A program made the translations under genes and the position numbers. A stretch of 64,000 nucleotides of DNA from Larkinella insperata (lineage in GTDB: Bacteria; Bacteroidota; Bacteroidia; Cytophagales; Spirosomataceae), in the NCBI RefSeq assembly GCF_026248825.1, contig NZ_CP110973.1:4795501-4859500 (forward strand). Direction: 5' to 3'. A model generated the notes under the pieces. That model was not told where the DNA came from and made no database searches. It saw only the letters and a list, made by a program, of their open reading frames with translations. Below are positions 60,720-64,000 of this stretch, piece by piece (position 1 is the stretch's first letter; every line of letters starts with the position of its first letter).

Positions 60720-61229
60720 ATGAAGAATATTTTTCTGGTCGGAATGCCGTCTTCCGGGAAGTCAACGCTCGGAAAACGGTTGGCCCGGCAATTGGGGTAC
60801 CGCTTTGTGGATACCGACAAACTTATCGTTCAGCAGGAGGGCGGTCGAAGCATCAACGACATCTTCCGGACCGACGGGGAAGCGTATTTCCGGGCGGTTG
60901 AAGCCCAGGTTTTGCACACCATCCAGCCTGATAGCCGGCTCGTGGTGGCCACGGGGGGCGGTATGCCCTGTTTTCACGATAACATGGCCCACATCAAAAC
61001 CGTCGGATTCAGCATTTTTCTGGATGTTTCACCGGAAAAACTGCTCGAACGAATGCAGCGTCATGGTCAGAACGATCGTCCGCTTTTTAATCAGCAGGAC
61101 CCTACCTTGCTGGAAAATCTCCGTCAGAAGTACACCGACCGCCGTAATTTTTACCTTCAGGCTGATCTAACCGTATCCGGCGAAACGGCGGTGGAAGAAC
61201 TCAGCAAACAGATTGAACCTTATATTTAG
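60720..61229 (+). CDS. aroK: Shikimate kinase
   Basis: This 169-residue kinase phosphorylates shikimate in aromatic amino-acid synthesis. It has the P-loop GMPSSGKSTLGKRLA (about 8-22), the shikimate-binding DTDKLI and RAVEAQVL, ATGGGMPC and the LID arginine region RHGQNDRPLF. Length is standard. It lies 24 bases after the BT_3928-type gene and probably belongs to the same transcript. Confidence 0.95.
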   Translation: MKNIFLVGMPSSGKSTLGKRLARQLGYRFVDTDKLIVQQEGGRSINDIFRTDGEAYFRAVEAQVLHTIQPDSRLVVATGGGMPCFHDNMAHIKTVGFSIFLDVSPEKLLERMQRHGQNDRPLFNQQDPTLLENLRQKYTDRRNFYLQADLTVSGETAVEELSKQIEPYI

Positions 61230-61355
61230 TTCAGAATTATACCCGGATAATTTATAATCTTTTGGTGGTGGTGGAACCATTTGAAAGAATCATTATGTAT
61301 TCCATACAGTTTGCTTTCCTCATGCCGCTTTAAAGGTGAACTGCGTCGTATATTC

Positions 61356-62699
61356 ATGAAAAAGTACCTGATTGCCTGGCTGCTCTGTCTCGGGCCTTTT
61401 TTGTCCTATTCTCAACCCATCGCTGATTCGACGCTCCGACAGGCCACGTTGGAAAGTTGTATTCAATATGCGCTTCAGCATCAGCCCGTTATCAAACAAT
61501 CGGAGCTGGATCAACTGATCGCCGAACGCACGATTCGCTCCGCTTTATCGAACTGGTTGCCGCAGATATCGGGCGCCTACAACATTCAGCATTACCTCAA
61601 ATTACCCATTTCGCTGCTCCCCAATTTTAGTAATCCGTCTTCTCCGGAGCGGGTACCGGTAACAACCGGTCTGGCGAATTTGTCGAACATTCAGTTTACG
61701 CTCAACCAAAACATTTTCAACCGCGACGCCCTGCTGGCCAGCCGGACCGCCGACACCTACCGCCGGCAGGCTAGTCAGAACCTGGTCGATAACCAGATTG
61801 ATATTACCGTCAACGTGAGCAAAGCGTTTTACGATCTGATTCTGACCCAGAAGCAGGTTGATATTCTGGACAGCGACATCGCTCGGCTGGAACGCAGTTT
61901 ACAGGACGCTACCAACCAGTACAAAAGCGGTATTGTTGACCGGACGGATTACAAACGGGCGGCCATTGCCCTGAATAATTCCCGTGCGCAACGCAAGCAG
62001 GCGCAGGAGCAAATCGGTGGTAAGGCGCAGTACCTGAAGCAGTTGATGGGGTATCCGCCCAAGGCCGAACTCGAACTAACCTACGATACGCTGCAACTCG
62101 CCAACGAAATTTACGTGGATACAACGCAGTTGATCCGCCCCGAAAACCGCATCGAGTTTCAGTTGCTCAAAACCCAGCAGGAACTGCTGAAAGCGAACGT
62201 CCAGTACAACCGCTGGGCGTATCTGCCGACGGTTTCGGCGCTGGCCAACTATAACTTCGTATTCCAGAATAATGAGTTTGCGCGGTTGTACAGCCGAAAT
62301 TTTCCGAATTCGCTCGTGGGGCTTTCCATTGCCTTGCCAATTTTTCAGGGTGGCAGGCGCGTCCAGGAAACCCGGATTGCTGAGCTCAGGCTCCAGCGTT
62401 CCCAGTGGGATCTGACCAATCTGACCAATGTGGTCAACACCGAATACCAGCAGGCGCTGGCCAATTACAAAGGCAACCTGGCCAATTACCGCGCTTTGCA
62501 GGAAAACCTGGACCTGGCGAACGACGTCTACCGGGTTATTCAGTTGCAATACCGTTCGGGCGTTCGGGCCTATCTGGATGTGATTATCGCCCAGAATGAT
62601 CTGCGGGCTACCCAGCTAACGTATTTCAATGCGCTTTATCAGGTACTGGTCAGCAAGCTCGACGTTCAGCGGGCGCTGGGAACCGTACCGAATTATTAA
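61356..62699 (+). CDS. TolC-family outer-membrane efflux protein
   Basis: This 447-residue protein has a signal peptide (MKKYLIAWLLCLGPFLSYSQ). Two repeats of the TolC helical-barrel pattern follow, with LESCIQYALQHQPVIKQSE at the start, NQIDITVNVSKAFYDLILTQ, QYKSGIVDRTDYKRAA and later LQYRSGVRAYLDVIIAQNDL. It forms the outer-membrane exit of an efflux pump. ATG 61356 is preferred because a longer frame starts with a rare codon and spoils the signal peptide. The adaptor gene follows 9 bases later and the pump gene after that. Confidence 0.92.
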   Translation: MKKYLIAWLLCLGPFLSYSQPIADSTLRQATLESCIQYALQHQPVIKQSELDQLIAERTIRSALSNWLPQISGAYNIQHYLKLPISLLPNFSNPSSPERVPVTTGLANLSNIQFTLNQNIFNRDALLASRTADTYRRQASQNLVDNQIDITVNVSKAFYDLILTQKQVDILDSDIARLERSLQDATNQYKSGIVDRTDYKRAAIALNNSRAQRKQAQEQIGGKAQYLKQLMGYPPKAELELTYDTLQLANEIYVDTTQLIRPENRIEFQLLKTQQELLKANVQYNRWAYLPTVSALANYNFVFQNNEFARLYSRNFPNSLVGLSIALPIFQGGRRVQETRIAELRLQRSQWDLTNLTNVVNTEYQQALANYKGNLANYRALQENLDLANDVYRVIQLQYRSGVRAYLDVIIAQNDLRATQLTYFNALYQVLVSKLDVQRALGTVPNY

Positions 62700-62708
62700 A
62701 GACAAACC

Positions 62709-63911
62709 ATGCAAGTTACTTTCTACCCAAAATTTCCAATGAAGAATTGCCTGAGTACGCTTTCCATACCGCTTGTAACGCTCCTGGTGCTGACTTCCTG
62801 CGGAGGAGACAACAAACAGGCCCAGCAGCAGGGGCCGCCCCCCGCCCCGGCCGTTGCGGTCGTTGAGGCCAAAACGGGTTCCGCCGTTTATTACGACGAG
62901 TACCCGGCAACGGTAACCCCCCTGAACGAAGTGCAGATTTTTCCGCAGGTGGCGGGTTATATCTCCGGAATCTTCTTCAAGGAAGGCCAGGTGGTCAGCA
63001 AAGGACAGAAGCTGTACGAGATTGACAAACAGCAATACCAGGCTGCATACGATGAAGCTGCGGCCAATGTGAACGTCGCTCAGGCGAACCTGAACCGGGC
63101 CCAGAAAGACGCGGATCGCTACGAAACGCTGGCCAAACAGGACGCCATTGCCCGGCAGGTCGTGGACAACGCCGAAGCCGCCCTCCAGTCGGCTAAGATG
63201 CAGCTTGCTGCGGCAAAAGCCAACGTAGCCCGGGTGGCGACGAACCTGAACTACGCAACCATCAAGGCCCCGCTGACCGGTACCATCGGTATTTCGCAGG
63301 TGAAACTGGGAGCCGCCGTTTCGCCGGGACAGACGCTGCTCAACACCATTTCGGCCGAAGATCCAATTGCCGTCGACATCGCGGTCGACGAAACCGATAT
63401 TCCGCGCTTTATTCGTTTCCAAAACCAGAAGCACAGCGATTCCACCTTTGTTTTTGTGTTGCCTGACGGTTCGGAGTACAAGGCTGCCGGTCGCATCGCC
63501 ATCATCGACCGGGCCGTTGATCCGCAGACCGGAACGCTCAAAATCCGTTTGGTTTTTACCAACAAACAAAAAATGCTCAAATCCGGCATGAACGGCAACG
63601 TTCGCGTGCTCAACAGCGAGTCGGGGCAGCGGTTGCTGATTCCCTACAAGGCCGTTACGGAGCAGATGAGCGAATATTTTGTATACGTACTCGGCGATAG
63701 CAGCAAAGTGTCACAACGAAAGGTGCAGTTGGGCAACCGGATTGGCCCCAACGTGATTGTCAAGGACGGAATTCGCGCAGGAGATAAAGTTGTGACTGAA
63801 GGTATCCAAAAATTACGGGAAGGAGCGGTTGTCAAAGTGGCTGATGGTACGGGGGCTCCCCAATCTACTTCAACCGCTGCGGCCCCGTCAACAACCGGTC
63901 AAACCCGTTAA
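62709..63911 (+). CDS. RND efflux periplasmic adaptor (membrane-fusion) lipoprotein
   Basis: This 400-residue protein has a lipobox LTSC after an N-terminal hydrophobic stretch. A lipoyl-like half (EVQIFPQVAGYISGIFFKEG, QKLYEIDKQQYQAAYDEA), a coiled-coil hairpin (about residues 115-180), the second lipoyl half (TIKAPLTGTIGISQVKLGA) and a beta-barrel (DPQTGTLKIRLVF) follow in AcrA order. It links the inner-membrane RND pump to TolC. Starting at 62739 would give a more compact signal peptide. The C-terminal 20 residues are a low-complexity Ser/Thr/Ala tail. Confidence 0.93.
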   Translation: MQVTFYPKFPMKNCLSTLSIPLVTLLVLTSCGGDNKQAQQQGPPPAPAVAVVEAKTGSAVYYDEYPATVTPLNEVQIFPQVAGYISGIFFKEGQVVSKGQKLYEIDKQQYQAAYDEAAANVNVAQANLNRAQKDADRYETLAKQDAIARQVVDNAEAALQSAKMQLAAAKANVARVATNLNYATIKAPLTGTIGISQVKLGAAVSPGQTLLNTISAEDPIAVDIAVDETDIPRFIRFQNQKHSDSTFVFVLPDGSEYKAAGRIAIIDRAVDPQTGTLKIRLVFTNKQKMLKSGMNGNVRVLNSESGQRLLIPYKAVTEQMSEYFVYVLGDSSKVSQRKVQLGNRIGPNVIVKDGIRAGDKVVTEGIQKLREGAVVKVADGTGAPQSTSTAAAPSTTGQTR

Positions 63912-63924
63912 CCCGCTTTAAACA

Positions 63925-64000
63925 TGTTTGCCAATACGTTCATCAACCGGCCCGTAACGGCCATCGTTATATCCATTGTTATTGTTTTAGTGGGGATATT
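63925..64000 (+). CDS. RND efflux pump permease, N-terminal fragment
   Basis: The frame from ATG 63925 gives MFANTFINRPVTAIVISIVI and continues past the window end. The FINRPVTA-x-VIS pattern at the start of the first membrane helix is characteristic of AcrB/HAE1-type pumps. It follows the adaptor gene by 13 bases, completing a TolC-adaptor-pump operon. Confidence 0.9.

Overview
The window is a chromosomal segment of a Bacteroidota bacterium. The evidence is two SusC/SusD-type outer-membrane uptake systems, Bacteroidota-only families (DUF5683, DUF1599, BT_3928-type DoxX protein), and promoters of the form TTG-N20-TAnnTTTG upstream of rpsT and deaD. The GC-rich coding sequence, the gene content and the parA-parB-DUF5683-dapB-lepB order suggest Cytophagales, perhaps a Spirosoma/Larkinella relative. 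The genus is inference. I saw no tRNA, rRNA or CRISPR array.

Region 1 (1-25.5 kb) is a large carbohydrate and acid-sugar utilisation island, almost all on the + strand. It opens with the 3' end of a SusD gene. Next come a secreted Asp-box beta-propeller protein, a discoidin plus lyase-fold lipoprotein and a metal-dependent amidohydrolase. A three-gene operon follows: GHMP sugar kinase, nucleotidyltransferase and a NagB-LmbE fusion. A convergent LacI-family regulator comes next, then a GH123-type beta-N-acetylgalactosaminidase, a SusC/SusD pair and a six-gene module. The module holds an Nramp-fold transporter without the usual metal motifs, an NAD-dependent epimerase/dehydratase, a DapA-family lyase, an enolase-superfamily dehydratase, a cupredoxin protein and a sorbosone/glucose-dehydrogenase-like propeller. 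LacI-type operator cores and palindromes lie before the kinase operon and between lacI and the GH123 gene, suggesting shared control.

Region 2 (25.5-31.2 kb) is mixed: a geranylgeranyl-reductase-like flavoprotein, a divergent GH13-like glycosidase, ferritin, a small unknown protein and a radical SAM/SPASM protein.

Region 3 (31.3-38 kb) is housekeeping: parA, parB, a DUF5683 protein, dapB and lepB, then ung, apaG and a methyltransferase. Region 4 (38-54 kb) holds a PHM-like copper monooxygenase lipoprotein, a DEAD-box helicase with a long leader, pabB coupled to a NYN/cold-shock fusion, and hisB. It also holds a 32-residue membrane peptide, a complete IS5-family element whose transposase lacks its catalytic Glu, radC, rpsT, a phospholipase C-like protein, an RlmI-like methyltransferase, an FG-GAP protein and an HtrA-like protease.

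Region 5 (53.8-64 kb) holds UDP-galactopyranose mutase and a Wzi-like capsule protein, cdaA with folP, the conserved DUF1599/DoxX/aroK block, and the start of a TolC-RND efflux operon that runs off the window end. Most of the window is ordinary. The best candidates for undescribed biology are the Nramp-like/DapA/enolase/cupredoxin module, the paired LacI-type operators and the NYN-cold-shock fusion.
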